A DNA stretch of 9,629 nucleotides from assembly GCA_946482165.1 (NCBI GenBank), contig CAMLQS010000191.1, positions 1-9,629 on the forward strand, read 5' to 3'. This document shows positions 1 through 7,538 of the stretch, in pieces (within the stretch, counting starts at the first letter, position 1; every line of letters begins with the position of its first letter). The notes under the pieces were generated by a model that worked only from the letters and a program-made list of their open reading frames with translations, was not told where the DNA came from and searched no databases. The position numbers and the translations under genes are program-made. The stretch is from an uncultured Verrucomicrobiota bacterium (lineage in GTDB: Bacteria; Verrucomicrobiota; Verrucomicrobiae; Opitutales; Opitutaceae).

Positions 1-1872
1 GTTGGTGGCGTCGTCGTTGTAGGGGGTCGGCTCGCCTAGGTAGTCGAAGCCGGTCCAGACGTATTCGCCCATTACATACGGATTGTTGTCCTGTGCGGCG
101 AACTCGGTGTCGGGCGTGGTGGCCCAGCCCGGGGTGTAGAGATCGTAGCTGCTCATCTGGAAGTCGGAGCGGCCCTGGTCGCGTTTGTCCGACACGGGGA
201 AGAAGTATTCGCCGCGCGAGCTGATGGTGGAGGCGGTCTCGCTGCCGAGGAGCGGGATGCGCGGATGGCGGGCGTGGAAGGCGGGATACTCGTGCGGCTT
301 GTAGTTGTAGCCGAAGATATCGAGGGAGGATTCGAAGCCGTTGTGGCCCGACCAGACGTGGTTGAAGCCGGCGGTGACGGGGCGGGTGCGGTCCTCCTCG
401 CGGACGATGCCGGCGAGGCGGGTGGCGACGCGCCAGCCGACGGAGTCGCGCTGCTCGACGATCTCGTTGCCGATGCTCCACATGACGACGGACGGGTGGT
501 TGCGGTCACGGCGAACCATGGCGCGGAGGTCGGCCTCGTGCCAGGCGGGGAAGTCGACCGAGTAGTCGTTGCGCTTCTTGCGCATGGCCCAGGCGTCGAA
601 GGCCTCGACCTGCACGAGGAGGCCCATGCGGTCGCAGAGGTCGAGCAGCTCGGGAGTCGGCGGGTTGTGCGAGGTGCGGACGGAGTTCACGCCCATATCG
701 CGAAGGATGCGAAGCTGGCGTTCGAGAGCGGGGACGTGGACGGCTGCGCCGAGGGCGCCGAGGTCGTGGTGCTGGCAGACGCCATTGATGCGAACGGGGC
801 GGCCGTTGAGGATCAGACCGCGCTCGGGATCGACGGAGAGGGAGCGGATGCCGAAGGGGGTCTCAAGGCGGTCGCTCACGCGGCCGTCTCGCTCGACGGT
901 GGCGATGGCGACATAGCGGTGCGGAGTGGCGAGGTCCCAGAGACGGGGCGAGGCGACCGAAAAAGTGAAGGAAGTCTGACGGGGGAACCCGGGACGGACG
1001 TCGAAGTTTTCCGGCTTCGAGATGGCGACGGCGGCGGCGGCCGGGCGGCCGGCTTCGTCGAGGGCGTGAAGCGCGACGCGCACGGAGACCTTGGCGGTTT
1101 TGTCCTCGCGGTTCGCGACCTCAAGCCGGACGTCGACGGTGGCGGACTCGGCCGAGACGGCGGGCGTGGTGATGAAGGTGCTCCACGGCTCGAGATGGAT
1201 AAGGCCGGTTTTCACCAATCGGACGTGGCGGTAGATGCCTCCGCCGGGATACCAGCGCGAGGACTCCTTCGGATTGTCGAGACGGATGGCGAGGGTGTTG
1301 TCCGCGCCCGGCTTCGCGTAAGGAGTGAGATCGAGGCGGAAGGACGTGTAGCCGTAGGGCCAGCCGCCGACGAAGCGGCCGTTGAGCCAGACGGCGGAGT
1401 GGGACATGGCGCCGTCGATTTCGAGAAGGAGACGGCGCCCGGCATCGGAGGCGGGCAGCGAGAATGTTTTTCGATACCAACCCACGCCGTGCCAAGGGAG
1501 CTTGGCGGTTTCGCCGGGGAGGGATTGGTCGAAGGGCCCCTCGATTCCCCAATCGTGGGGAAGGTCGAGCGCGCGCCAGGCGGAGTCGTCGTAAGCGGGC
1601 TGGATCGCGGCGAGAGAGGCGCCGGGTTCGGTGCCTTCGGGGCGGGCGTGGGGCTGAGGCGAGAAGTAGGAGAACTCGTTGGTCTGAGGGAGGAGCCAAG
1701 GCTGAAGGGCCTTGCGATCAAGGTCGGCGCCGGCGGGAGCGGGATCGTCGCGATGAAAACGCCAGCCGGCATCCAGGGGGATGCTCTCGCGGGGCAATGT
1801 CTCGGCGGCAATGGCCGCCGGAACAAAGGCCATGACCGCAAGAAGAACTCGTGAGCGGAAGAAGGTAAACAT
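1..1872 (-). CDS. Secreted GH2 beta-galactosidase-like glycoside hydrolase, C-terminus beyond left edge
   Basis: This is a retaining glycoside hydrolase of family 2, probably releasing beta-galactosyl or related sugars in the periplasm or outside the cell. The ATG is at 1872 and the frame stays open to base 1 (624 codons). Residues 1-22 form a Sec signal peptide ending AAIA before AETL. The N-terminal sugar-binding sandwich follows (about 30-200, with LPHDWGIEGPF and VWLNGRFVGGWPYGY), then an Ig-like domain (about 205-310), then the TIM barrel from about 320. In the barrel, INGVCQHHDLG lies near 362-372. E470 in WSIGNEI fits the acid/base and E545 in GSETAS fits the nucleophile. WTGFDYLGEP, typical of GH2 galactosidases, is at about 606. 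Any C-terminal domains such as DUF4982 would lie outside the window. Exact substrate is uncertain: beta-galactosidase is the best guess, but beta-glucuronidase or arabinopyranosidase activity is not excluded. No Shine-Dalgarno precedes the start. It is divergent from the cupin gene. Confidence 0.93.
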   Translation of the reverse strand, partial: MFTFFRSRVLLAVMAFVPAAIAAETLPRESIPLDAGWRFHRDDPAPAGADLDRKALQPWLLPQTNEFSYFSPQPHARPEGTEPGASLAAIQPAYDDSAWRALDLPHDWGIEGPFDQSLPGETAKLPWHGVGWYRKTFSLPASDAGRRLLLEIDGAMSHSAVWLNGRFVGGWPYGYTSFRLDLTPYAKPGADNTLAIRLDNPKESSRWYPGGGIYRHVRLVKTGLIHLEPWSTFITTPAVSAESATVDVRLEVANREDKTAKVSVRVALHALDEAGRPAAAAVAISKPENFDVRPGFPRQTSFTFSVASPRLWDLATPHRYVAIATVERDGRVSDRLETPFGIRSLSVDPERGLILNGRPVRINGVCQHHDLGALGAAVHVPALERQLRILRDMGVNSVRTSHNPPTPELLDLCDRMGLLVQVEAFDAWAMRKKRNDYSVDFPAWHEADLRAMVRRDRNHPSVVMWSIGNEIVEQRDSVGWRVATRLAGIVREEDRTRPVTAGFNHVWSGHNGFESSLDIFGYNYKPHEYPAFHARHPRIPLLGSETASTISSRGEYFFPVSDKRDQGRSDFQMSSYDLYTPGWATTPDTEFAAQDNNPYVMGEYVWTGFDYLGEPTPYNDDATN

Positions 1873-1918
1873 GGGGGAGCTTTAGGGAAGGGTTGAGACG
1901 AAGAAGGGGCGCGGGCAT

Positions 1919-2023
1919 GCGCAAGCTCCCGGATATGGAAGCCGAACTTGTTTTTCCAATCGAGCGAGGGCGCGCATGAGTTGCGCGATGGACGGCGCCT
2001 GTCGGATGGCGCAAAACTTGCGC
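1919..2023. promoter_or_regulatory. Candidate operator region between GH2 and cupin genes (GCGCAA half-sites)
   Basis: The 193-bp divergent spacer (1873-2065) contains GCGCAA at 1919-1924 and 2009-2014, and its complement TTGCGC at 1981-1986 and 2018-2023. The last two build a perfect 15-bp spaced palindrome, GCGCAA-AAC-TTGCGC (2009-2023). A second, GC-only inverted repeat (CGCGC, 7 bp, GCGCG) lies at 1971-1987. This is the kind of arrangement a LacI- or AraC-type sugar regulator uses, but no regulator gene is in the window. Candidate promoter boxes here are weak: TTGGAA at 1959-1954 on the minus strand lacks a good -10, and TTGAAA at 2035-2040 on the plus strand lacks one too. The operator role is inferred. 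Confidence 0.35.
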
Positions 2024-2065
2024 GGCGAGCCGCATTGAAAGCAGTGTTGGAACGCGAATCTTCCC

Positions 2066-2416
2066 ATGTTCAGCCGCTCGACTATCCGCCCGATCAATCT
2101 GTTCGTCCCCGTGCCGGGAGACGAAGGAGTCGCGGAGCAGTTTTTCCCGTTGCTACGAGGGACGGGCTTTCGGCTCGAGCACATCGTGTCGCACGGGCGG
2201 GCGGGCGAGCCGGGTGCTTGGTATGACCAAGCGGAGGACGAATGGGTCGTCTTGCTGCGCGGGAGCGCGACCTTGGTGTTTGAGCCGGAGGCAGCGCTCT
2301 CCCTCGCGGCCGGCGATGCCTTGTTGATTCCGGCGCGCCGGAGGCATCGGGTGGCGGAAACCTCGTCCGACGCCGTGTGGCTGGCGTTGCATGCGCGGAA
2401 CGTCGAGCGTCCGTGA
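2066..2416 (+). CDS. Small single-domain cupin protein
   Basis: A 116-residue cytoplasmic protein with one cupin beta-barrel. Residues 48-66 cover cupin motif 1 (AWYDQAEDEW then VVLLRG), and 83-97 cover motif 2 (GDALLIPARRRHRV). H94 of motif 2 and H109 near the end are kept. The HxH of the classical motif 1 is replaced by Y53, D54, Q55 and E57-E59, as I recall for a common group of small bacterial cupins, so metal binding cannot be assumed. No signal peptide or membrane segment is visible. ATG at 2066 is the natural start because the preceding bases are non-coding in style, although GAATCTTCCC in front of it is not a ribosome-binding site. The gene stands alone: divergent from the GH2 enzyme and convergent with the C1 peptidase. 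Function beyond small-ligand or sugar binding cannot be assigned. Confidence 0.85.
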   Translation: MFSRSTIRPINLFVPVPGDEGVAEQFFPLLRGTGFRLEHIVSHGRAGEPGAWYDQAEDEWVVLLRGSATLVFEPEAALSLAAGDALLIPARRRHRVAETSSDAVWLALHARNVERP

Positions 2417-2434
2417 TGGCGAAGGATACGAGCA

Positions 2435-2474
2435 GGCGGGCGATCCGGTTCCGAAGCGAAATCGGCGACCCGCC
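2435..2474. other. Potential hairpin in the convergent cupin/peptidase spacer
   Basis: The 122-bp gap between the convergent stops (2417-2538) has arms GGCGGG (2435-2440) and CCCGCC (2469-2474). CGAT/ATCG pairs inside them with a 4-nt bulge. There is no T-tract, so it is a weak candidate for a shared terminator. Nothing else is recognisable in this gap. Confidence 0.2.
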
Positions 2475-2538
2475 CGGACCGGCAACCGAAATTGGACCAA
2501 CAATCTTCAGGCCCGCGAGAACGGCCCCCTGTGCTTGT

Positions 2539-3705
2539 TCAAGGCGGGGTCGGTGCCGCGGGGCGAACGTCGAGAACGTAGGCGTCCAGGAGGTTTTTCG
2601 CCAGATAGCCGTAGGACACGCGTCCATACCCGCCTTGGCCCCAGCGCGGGCCGTAGGAATTTTTGAAAATGAAAACCGTATCCTCCAGCGTGCCCGACGG
2701 GCATTCGTAGCCGACGACGGTCACGGCATGTCCCACTCCGGGGATCGCCTGCTGGGCCATGAGCACCCCGGCGCGAATGGAGTTTTCATGGGGCCAGAGC
2801 AAGCCGAGGGGAACGGGCAGCTCGGCGTTGAGCGCGTGGATGATTCGCGGAATGACGACGGCGGGTTCGTGGCCGGGCAGCGGGGAGATGAAAACGCGTC
2901 GGCGGTCGCGGGCGCGGGCGACGACCTCCGGCGGGGGCTCGGGCACGGCGGCGGCGGCGAGCCCGGGCTGGTTCCGCATGTCGTCGTATAGCGGGATTCC
3001 GTAGGTTTGAAGCCCCGCGATGACCGAAGGCAGCGTAAAGCCGGCGTCTTCGGCGAAGTCGCCGCTTGCGGGATCGCGCAACAATGCGGCGCCGGGACCG
3101 GAAAGTCCAAGACTGCGGCGCGTGGCCCAGATAAGATATTCCTCGGACAACTTCTCGATCGAACCCGAGAGGCGGGCGTTTTGGAACTCCAGCGCGCTGA
3201 CGACCGCATAGACGGCGCAGCTCGGGCGGCGTCCTTGGTTTTTCACTACAAGGCCAAAGCGGATGAAATCGGGCTGGAGCGTCTGCCGGGGACGCAATTC
3301 GGGGGCTTGGTCGTAGGCGAGGAAGAGTTCGTCAAGCTTCGCGGACGCGGCGGGCGGCCGGGCGCGGGCGGCGGCGGGCGAGGCGGCCTCCGCCGGCGCG
3401 GAGCGACGGGGTGGCGCGGGGGGCGGCGGCTCGGGCGGGGCGGTTTCGGGATCGAAGCCGAGCCGGGCCTGGGCGTCGGGAGGCAGGTCGCGAAGCCGCG
3501 CCGACCCGATGCCGCCGCGATGGCGGAAAAAGACGCTGCGCGAGTCGCGAGAACCGACGCGCACCTCCTCGTAGGTTCGTTTTCCGATGGTCAGCGTTCC
3601 GAGCTCGAGGCCGGCGTAAGAGCGTGGAGCGGAGTTTTCCGACGCGGATGCCGGAAGCGAGATGACGCTGAAGCTCAGCGCGAAAGCGGCGAAAACGGAA
3701 CGCAC
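2539..3705 (-). CDS. Secreted papain-like (C1 family) cysteine peptidase
   Basis: An exported cysteine peptidase of 388 residues from a GTG start at 3705. This start gives a compact signal peptide (RSVFAAFALSFSVISLPASA before SENS). A TTG at 3768 would add 21 residues ahead of it and is the alternative. After the signal come a small beta-rich module (about 30-88, with GKRTYEEVRV, RHRGGIGSARLRDLP and LGFDPE), a Pro/Ala-rich linker (about 89-123), and the peptidase domain to the end. Catalytic residues are visible: Q157 in NQGRRPSC (oxyanion hole), C163, H326 in GVGHAVTVVGY and N349 in FKNSYGPRWGQGGYG. The usual NSWG appears as NSYG, a tolerated variant. There is no papain-type propeptide that I recognise; the N-terminal module and linker may fill that place. 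The gene follows the metal importer on the same strand with an 87-bp gap, so co-transcription is possible but not shown. Substrate unknown. Confidence 0.88.
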   Translation of the reverse strand: MRSVFAAFALSFSVISLPASASENSAPRSYAGLELGTLTIGKRTYEEVRVGSRDSRSVFFRHRGGIGSARLRDLPPDAQARLGFDPETAPPEPPPPAPPRRSAPAEAASPAAARARPPAASAKLDELFLAYDQAPELRPRQTLQPDFIRFGLVVKNQGRRPSCAVYAVVSALEFQNARLSGSIEKLSEEYLIWATRRSLGLSGPGAALLRDPASGDFAEDAGFTLPSVIAGLQTYGIPLYDDMRNQPGLAAAAVPEPPPEVVARARDRRRVFISPLPGHEPAVVIPRIIHALNAELPVPLGLLWPHENSIRAGVLMAQQAIPGVGHAVTVVGYECPSGTLEDTVFIFKNSYGPRWGQGGYGRVSYGYLAKNLLDAYVLDVRPAAPTPP

Positions 3706-3792
3706 GGGTGGGAGAATCTTGGAAGCCTTCTGAAATGCCGCCGAGCGGAGGCCGCTGCAACGGTTCAAAACGCTTACTTCGATATCGCCGCC

Positions 3793-4647
3793 CTAGGCGG
3801 TGGCGCTGTCGAGATGGGGCGCGCGCTGCCGACGGAGCAGTCCCTTGCCGGGGGCGAAGCAGAGAGCGGCGACGAAAAGGGCGGATTGGATAAGGACGAT
3901 GCAAGCCGCGGAATTGGCCGCTGCAAAGAAGCTGACGTAGATGCCGGCGAGGGTGGAGAAGATCGAGACGGCGATGGAGATGGCGAGCATGGCATCGAAA
4001 CGTTTCGCCAGCAGGAAGGCGGTGGCGCCGGGCGTCACGAGCATCGCGATAACCAGGATGATGCCGACCGCCTGCAATGCCGCCACGATGGCGAGGGCGA
4101 GGAGCGCGAGAAGCAGGGTGTCGAAAGCCCGGACACGGAAGCCAAGGGCGCGAGCCTGGGCCGGATCGAACGCGGCAAGGAGGAAGGTGCGACGCAGGAC
4201 AAAGACGGTCGCGAGGACGATCACGCACAGGATGGCGGTGTCGCGAAGTTGTCCCGGCACTATGCCCATCAGACTGCCGAAAAGGATGTGGTCGAGGTGA
4301 AGATCGCTCGGAGTGGCGACGTGCAGGATGAGTCCCAATGCGAAGAGTCCGGTGAAAACGACGCCCATGACGGTATCCTCTTTCACGCGCGTGCGACGCT
4401 TTATCCAACCGGTCGACGTGGCGCAGAGCAGCCCGCTGACGAAGGCGCCGACACCCAGCGGCAAACCGACGATATAGGCGAGGACGATGCCCGGCAGCAC
4501 GGCGTGCGAAACCGCGTCGCCCATAAGCGACCAGCCTCGCAGAACGAGGAAGCAGGAAAGGGCCGCGCACACGGCCGCGACCAGAGCGCCCAATGCGAAC
4601 GCCTGGAGCATGAAGCCGTGTTCAAAGGGCTGAAGAAGGGATTCCAT
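3793..4647 (-). CDS. Manganese/iron ABC transporter permease, second subunit (SitD-like, ABC-3 family)
   Basis: A 284-residue inner-membrane permease of the ABC-3 family that would pair with the adjacent paralogue to form the channel of a Mn2+/Fe2+ importer. Hydrophobic segments fill most of the chain from about residue 15 to 270. Family motifs are GWSLMGDAVSHAVLPG (about 38-53), the cytoplasmic stretch KRRTRVKED (about 83-91) and VTPGATAFLL (about 203-212). The polar C-terminal tail (RRQRAPHLDSATA) is cytoplasmic by expectation. It starts at ATG 4647, 33 bp after the preceding permease stop, and aligns without gaps with that protein from start codon to the PGATA motif. Length is normal for the family. 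A short perfect hairpin has the TAG stop codon as its loop (3788-3800). Zinc is possible, but the operon's binding protein favours Mn/Fe. Confidence 0.93.
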   Translation of the reverse strand: MESLLQPFEHGFMLQAFALGALVAAVCAALSCFLVLRGWSLMGDAVSHAVLPGIVLAYIVGLPLGVGAFVSGLLCATSTGWIKRRTRVKEDTVMGVVFTGLFALGLILHVATPSDLHLDHILFGSLMGIVPGQLRDTAILCVIVLATVFVLRRTFLLAAFDPAQARALGFRVRAFDTLLLALLALAIVAALQAVGIILVIAMLVTPGATAFLLAKRFDAMLAISIAVSIFSTLAGIYVSFFAAANSAACIVLIQSALFVAALCFAPGKGLLRRQRAPHLDSATA

Positions 4648-4680
4648 GCGGACAGGTTGGCGAAGCTTTTGCCGGAGCGC

Positions 4681-5547
4681 TCAGGTTTTGGCCGCCGGCA
4701 TCAGGCAGGTGGTGCGGCGGGAGCGCCGGCCGGCGAGCAGGCCATGTTTCGGCGCGAAAACAAAAGCGGCGAGAAACAGCAGGGTTTGCAGCACGACGAT
4801 GCAGCCGCCGGTCGCTCCATCGAGGAAGTAGCTCGCGTAGGCGCCGACGAACGCGGTGACCGCTCCGAGGGCGGAGCCGATGAGAAGCATTTTCCCGAAA
4901 CGGTCGGTCAGCAGGTAGGCGGTGGCGCCGGGCGTTATAAGCATCGCGACCACGAGAATCGCGCCGACGGCCTGAAGCGCCGCGACGGTGGTGGCGGAGA
5001 GCAGCAAAAGAAGCGTGAGATGGAGCAGCCGGACGCGCAGGCCGAGGACGCGGGCCTGATGGGGATCGAAGCTGAAAAGAAGCAGGTCGCGCCACTTGAG
5101 GGCGATCACCGCGACGCAGACCACGGAGATCGCGACGAGCTGCGTCACGTCTTCCGGCGCGATGGCGAGGATGTTGCCAAAGACGACCACCTTCAAATCG
5201 AGCGCGGCGGGGAAGAGGGAGATGAGCAGCAGGCCGAGGGCGAAGAACGCAGTGAACACGACGCCGATGACGGCATCCTCGCGCACGGGGGTTTTGAGTT
5301 TCACGAACGACATCGCGGCGGCGGCGAGGAGCCCGCTGGTGAACGCGCCGACCGCGAAGGGAAGGCCGGCCATGTAGGCGAGGACCACGCCGGGCACCAC
5401 CGCGTGGGAAAGCGCGTCGCCGAGCAGCGACCAGCCTTTCAGCGTGACGAAACCGGATAGAAGGCCGCAGACGCCCCCGATCAGCGCGCAGACCCACAGG
5501 GCGGTGCGCATGTAGTCGTAGGAGAAGGGCTCAAGAAGTAAGCTCAC
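4681..5547 (-). CDS. Manganese/iron ABC transporter permease, first subunit (SitC-like, ABC-3 family)
   Basis: A 288-residue multi-pass permease, tandem paralogue of the gene that follows it. Motifs include GWSLLGDALSHAVVPG (about 38-53), KLKTPVRED (about 83-91), which matches the ATPase-facing region of its partner, and ITPGATAYLL (about 203-212). The start is GTG at 5547: it aligns exactly with the ATG of the paralogue (MSLLLEPF against MESLLQPF), which supports it over the ATG at codon 13. The gene lies 64 bp after the ATPase stop. The preceding bases are C-rich with no Shine-Dalgarno. The basic C-terminal tail (AGRRSRRTTCLMPAAKT) is slightly longer than in the paralogue. In SitABCD/YfeABCD systems the two permeases form a heterodimer; that is inferred here from the pair. 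Confidence 0.93.
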   Translation of the reverse strand: MSLLLEPFSYDYMRTALWVCALIGGVCGLLSGFVTLKGWSLLGDALSHAVVPGVVLAYMAGLPFAVGAFTSGLLAAAAMSFVKLKTPVREDAVIGVVFTAFFALGLLLISLFPAALDLKVVVFGNILAIAPEDVTQLVAISVVCVAVIALKWRDLLLFSFDPHQARVLGLRVRLLHLTLLLLLSATTVAALQAVGAILVVAMLITPGATAYLLTDRFGKMLLIGSALGAVTAFVGAYASYFLDGATGGCIVVLQTLLFLAAFVFAPKHGLLAGRRSRRTTCLMPAAKT

Positions 5548-5611
5548 GGTGGCGGGCGAGAATCGGAAGGGGGCAGGCGTGCGACGGGTGGCCGGAGGCG
5601 CGGAATGGCGC

Positions 5612-6571
5612 CTAGGGCTTGGACTCGGCCGCCTTGGCGGCTTCGCGGTCGGCGACGAGTTTCTCGTGGGCGGCGCGGTCCAGGTATTCGAGGTGGCCGC
5701 CCTGGCCCAGGACGAGCGGGCGTTCGTCGTCGGTGAGCACGGTCACCTGGCGCCCGTCGTGAGCCTCGACCGTGGAGCGGGCCAGGTCGAAGTGACGAAG
5801 CGCGCCGCCAAAGGCGCGGGCGAGGTTCTCGGCGGTGAACACCTCGGCGGTGGGGCCGCAGGCGAGCACGGTGCGGTTGATGAGCACGACGTGGTCGCAG
5901 AACTCGGGCACGGAGCCGAGATTGTGGGTCGAGACAAGTATGAGCCGGCCTTCGGCCCGGAGTTCACGGAGAAGCGAGACGATGGCCTCCTCGGTTTTCA
6001 CGTCGACGCCGGTGAACGGCTCGTCGAGGAGGATCACGCGGCTTTGCTGCGCGAGGGCTCGCGCAACGAAGACGCGTTTTTTTTGCCCGCCGGAAAGCTC
6101 GCCGATCTGACGGTCGCGGAGCTCCCACAGGTTCACCCGCCTCAGCGCCTCGGCGACGGCGGCGCGATCCTCCGCGCGAGGAATTCGCAGCAGGTTCATG
6201 CGGCCGTAGCGGCCCATCATGACCACGTCGTGGACGCTGACGGGGAACGTCCAGTCGACCTCTTCACTTTGCGGCACGTAGGCTACCCAGCCCTTTTTCT
6301 GGGCCTGGCGGACCGGCGCGCCGCCCAGCGTGACACGGCCGGAGGTGGGAGTGACGAAGCCCATGAGGGCCTTGAAAAGCGTGGATTTTCCGGAGCCATT
6401 CACGCCCACCAACGCGCAGATGGTCCCGCCCGTAAGCGTGAACGTGGCGTCGGTGAGCGCGGTGTGACCGTTGGGGTAGGTGACGGCGACGCCCTCGGCG
6501 GCGAGGGTCAGGGGCTCTTCCAGGGCGCCGGCGGGGGATGGAACGGACACGGATGTGACGGGCGGGAGCAT
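5612..6571 (-). CDS. Manganese/iron ABC transporter ATP-binding protein (SitB-like)
   Basis: The 319-residue cytoplasmic ATPase that powers the metal importer. All ABC motifs are intact: Walker [10 protein letters not shown] (56-64), Q-loop Q101, signature LSGGQ (159-163), Walker B VILLDEP with D183 and E184, D-loop at about 188-190 and the switch histidine H216 in [28 protein letters not shown] sequence at 100-123 (Q101, D106, F109, M119) is characteristic of the Mn/Fe (SitB/MntA) branch. The C-terminal extension after about 255 contains [13 protein letters not shown] sequence ([11 protein letters not shown]) also known from SitB proteins. About 20 extra residues precede the core. The ATG at 6571 sits one base after the TGA of the binding-protein gene, so the two are probably translationally coupled. 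A 6-bp hairpin overlaps the stop codon (5596-5613). Confidence 0.94.
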   Translation of the reverse strand: MLPPVTSVSVPSPAGALEEPLTLAAEGVAVTYPNGHTALTDATFTLTGGTICALVGVNGSGKSTLFKALMGFVTPTSGRVTLGGAPVRQAQKKGWVAYVPQSEEVDWTFPVSVHDVVMMGRYGRMNLLRIPRAEDRAAVAEALRRVNLWELRDRQIGELSGGQKKRVFVARALAQQSRVILLDEPFTGVDVKTEEAIVSLLRELRAEGRLILVSTHNLGSVPEFCDHVVLINRTVLACGPTAEVFTAENLARAFGGALRHFDLARSTVEAHDGRQVTVLTDDERPLVLGQGGHLEYLDRAAHEKLVADREAAKAAESKP

Positions 6572-6572
6572 G

Positions 6573-7514
6573 TCAGTTCTTCGCGGGCGAAGTCCCCAGG
6601 AAGCCGTTCACGATCGTGCGGGCGTTGGTCTCGAGAAGCGCGAGGTAGGTGGGCGCCGGTCCGCGGGCGTCGGTGAGCGAATCGACGAAGAGCACGCCGC
6701 CGTAGCGGGCGCCCGTCTCGCGAGCGACCTGGCGGGCGGGCTTGGGGCTGATGGTGCTCTCGCTGAAGACGACCGGGATCCGGCGTTCGCGAACGGCATC
6801 GATGACGGCGCGCACCTGCTGCGGGGTGCCCTGGGCGTCTGCGTTGATGGGCCAGAGGTAGAGCTGCTTCAATCCGTAGTCCCGGCACAGATATGAGAAG
6901 GCCCCCTCGCTGGTGACCAGCGTGCGTTGGCCTTCCGGTATGCGGGCGAGTTGCTCGCGGATGGGGGCGTCGAGGGCGCGGATCTTGTCCGCGTAGACGG
7001 CGGCGTTGGCGGCGTAGGCGGCGGCGTTGGCGGGATCGGCTTTCGCGAGGGCGGCGCGGATATTGTCGACGTAGATCAATGCGTTGGCCGGGGACATCCA
7101 CGCGTGCGGGTTGGCCTTGCCGGTGTAGGGACCCTCGGAGATCGACATCGGCTCGATGCCCGCGGAGAGGACGACGGACGGCACGTTTTTCACGTTGGCG
7201 AAAAACTTTTCGAACCAGACCTCGAGGTTGAGCCCGTTCCAGAGAATAAGGTCCGCCTTGGTCGCGCGAACGATGTCCTGCGGCGTCGGTTCGTAACCGT
7301 GGATTTCCGCCCCCGGCTTGGTGAGCGACGACACCTCCGCGGCGTCTCCGGCGACGTTTCGCGCCATGTCGGCGAGAATGGTGAACGTCGTGATAACGCG
7401 GATACGTTTTCCGGCGGTCGGCGCGGAATCGTCCGGCGCGGCGAACGAGGACAGGCCGAAGAGCGAGGCGACGAGGGCGCAAGCCAGGATGCGAGAGCGC
7501 AGATGCGAAATCAT
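6573..7514 (-). CDS. Periplasmic manganese/iron-binding protein of the ABC importer (SitA/YfeA-like, cluster A-I)
   Basis: The substrate-binding protein of the importer, 313 residues from ATG 7514. A TTG at 7532 would add six residues. The signal peptide is cleaved near SSFA before APDD. Metal ligands fit cluster A-I: H72 in EIHGYEP, H137 in NPHAWMSP, E203 in TSEGAFSYL and D278 in DSLTD. Their spacings (65, 66, 75) match, as far as I remember, those of Yersinia Yfe[15 protein letters not shown] (about 220-233) is a SitA hallmark. The His-rich loop of zinc-binding ZnuA proteins is absent, which favours Mn2+/Fe2+. There is no convincing lipobox, so it should be a soluble periplasmic protein of a diderm cell. 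It is the first gene of the operon, with a TATAAT promoter and a possible metal-responsive operator upstream. A hairpin at 6579-6592 lies just before its stop. Confidence 0.93.
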   Translation of the reverse strand: MISHLRSRILACALVASLFGLSSFAAPDDSAPTAGKRIRVITTFTILADMARNVAGDAAEVSSLTKPGAEIHGYEPTPQDIVRATKADLILWNGLNLEVWFEKFFANVKNVPSVVLSAGIEPMSISEGPYTGKANPHAWMSPANALIYVDNIRAALAKADPANAAAYAANAAVYADKIRALDAPIREQLARIPEGQRTLVTSEGAFSYLCRDYGLKQLYLWPINADAQGTPQQVRAVIDAVRERRIPVVFSESTISPKPARQVARETGARYGGVLFVDSLTDARGPAPTYLALLETNARTIVNGFLGTSPAKN

Positions 7515-7538
7515 CCGGCGACGTTGATTCAATGAAAA

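Noticed and set aside
265..1854. Plus-strand open frame of 529 codons opposite the GH2 gene
   Set aside because: The minus strand carries the full GH2 motif set. The plus-strand product is low-complexity and has no family features.
3706..3768. Longer start (TTG 3768) for the C1 peptidase
   Set aside because: It puts 21 extra residues ahead of a complete signal peptide that starts naturally at GTG 3705. It remains possible but is less likely.
3007..5460. Plus-strand open frame of 817 codons spanning the peptidase and both permeases
   Set aside because: It lies antisense to three genes with clear family motifs and crosses their boundaries. Its product is Gly/Glu/Arg/Asp-rich with no recognisable domain, as expected from high-GC codon usage on the opposite strand.
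5549..6676. Plus-strand open frame of 375 codons opposite the ATPase gene
   Set aside because: It is the antisense shadow of an ABC ATPase with intact Walker A, signature and Walker B motifs.
7455..7514. Lipobox (ILAC) in the metal-binding protein
   Set aside because: The cysteine is only about 12 residues from the start with almost no hydrophobic region before it. The main hydrophobic stretch comes after it and ends at an SFA-A signal peptidase I site.
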